Below, in pieces: positions 63,946 to 64,000 of a stretch of DNA of 64,000 bases. Both the position numbers and the translations under genes were made by a program. The stretch lies in contig NZ_JRJE01000006.1 in the NCBI RefSeq assembly GCF_000763295.1, positions 186,001 through 250,000 on the forward strand, written 5' to 3'. Numbering within the stretch: the stretch's first letter is position 1; each line of letters begins with the position of its first letter. The DNA is from Thalassospira australica (lineage in GTDB: Bacteria; Pseudomonadota; Alphaproteobacteria; Rhodospirillales; Thalassospiraceae). A model generated the notes under the pieces. The model was not told where the DNA came from, did not search any database, and worked only from the letters and a program-made list of their open reading frames with translations.

Positions 63946-64000
63946 TTAGTTAAACCTCGAATTCGGGATGGTTTCTTCGATTTGGGCGGTGGGTGCCGGG
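63946..64000 (-). CDS. Partial CDS, C-terminal end only
   Basis: On the minus strand an open frame enters from beyond the window and stops with TAA at 63948-63946, one base before the ATG of the 681-residue protein. The visible end reads PAPTAQIEETIPNSRFN. The tight stop-start spacing is that of an operon. A second open frame (ending HPEFEV) is also possible, so frame choice is uncertain. Function cannot be told. Confidence 0.4.
   Translation of the reverse strand, partial: PAPTAQIEETIPNSRFN

Overview
The window reads as a single chromosomal segment of an alphaproteobacterium, most likely a Rhodospirillales member close to Thalassospira. This rests on gene content and order, a base composition that looks to be in the mid-50s % G+C by eye, a CcrM-type GANTC adenine methyltransferase, an F0 operon (atpI-atpB-atpE-atpF'-atpF) separate from F1, and the dciA-dsbA-smc and nadD-rsfS-rlmH / gpmI-envC-ctpA-deacetylase-rppH strings. 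No rRNA, tRNA, CRISPR array, insertion sequence or prophage is visible. Genus assignment is inference.

Layout. 1-9.6 kb (minus strand): a truncated gene at the edge, a small outer-membrane-like protein, an alpha/beta hydrolase, trans-aconitate methyltransferase, a 62-residue membrane protein, then the envelope operon gpmI-envC-ctpA-deacetylase-rppH. 9.8-12.3 kb (plus): a tandem glycine riboswitch leading into L-serine dehydratase (sdaA), then a dihydrofolate-reductase-like gene. This block splits gpmI from rlmH. 12.3-15.2 kb (minus): rlmH, rsfS, nadD, proA. 15.4-26.9 kb: Atm1-type ABC exporter, AEC transporter, DUF4269 protein, GAF plus degenerate GGDEF protein, MOSC protein, nadB, an RlmM-like methyltransferase, a phytase-like secreted protein, a flavin reductase with a divergent Crp-type regulator, and an ICMT-like membrane protein. 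26.9-33.0 kb (minus): a BMP-type nucleobase/nucleoside ABC importer with cytosine deaminase. 33.0-43 kb: ccrM, a short GRGQ-tail protein, mutY, dciA, dsbA, smc and a methyltransferase. 43-45.8 kb: F0 ATP synthase operon. 45.8-54.7 kb: GSH-hydroquinone-reductase-like gene with a divergent LysR regulator, then a four-gene MoxR-DUF58-BatA/DUF4159-VWA cluster. 54.8-58.4 kb (plus): DUF1285, CoA pyrophosphatase, DUF6111, CCA-adding enzyme and GDSL hydrolase. 58.4-64 kb (minus): second GRGQ-tail protein, EAL-CBS-GGDEF protein, xerD, a 681-residue exported helical-repeat protein and the end of another gene.

How it fits together. Several genes concern chromosome replication and segregation (ccrM, dciA, smc, xerD), and GANTC sites sit in nearby promoter regions, one overlapping the -35 of the probable dsbA-smc promoter. 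Envelope maintenance is represented by envC, ctpA, the deacetylase, dsbA and the BatA-like cluster. Purine/pyrimidine salvage is represented by the BMP importer with codA. Glycine/serine catabolism is represented by the riboswitch-sdaA unit. Hairpins between atpE and atpF', and between the importer's binding-protein gene and its ATPase gene, probably set unequal expression within operons.

I do not see a clearly new defence or mobile system. The least described elements are the two small proteins with a shared GRGQ-V-(I/V)-D C-terminal tail, the 681-residue protein, and the GANTC arrangement at the dsbA-smc promoter.
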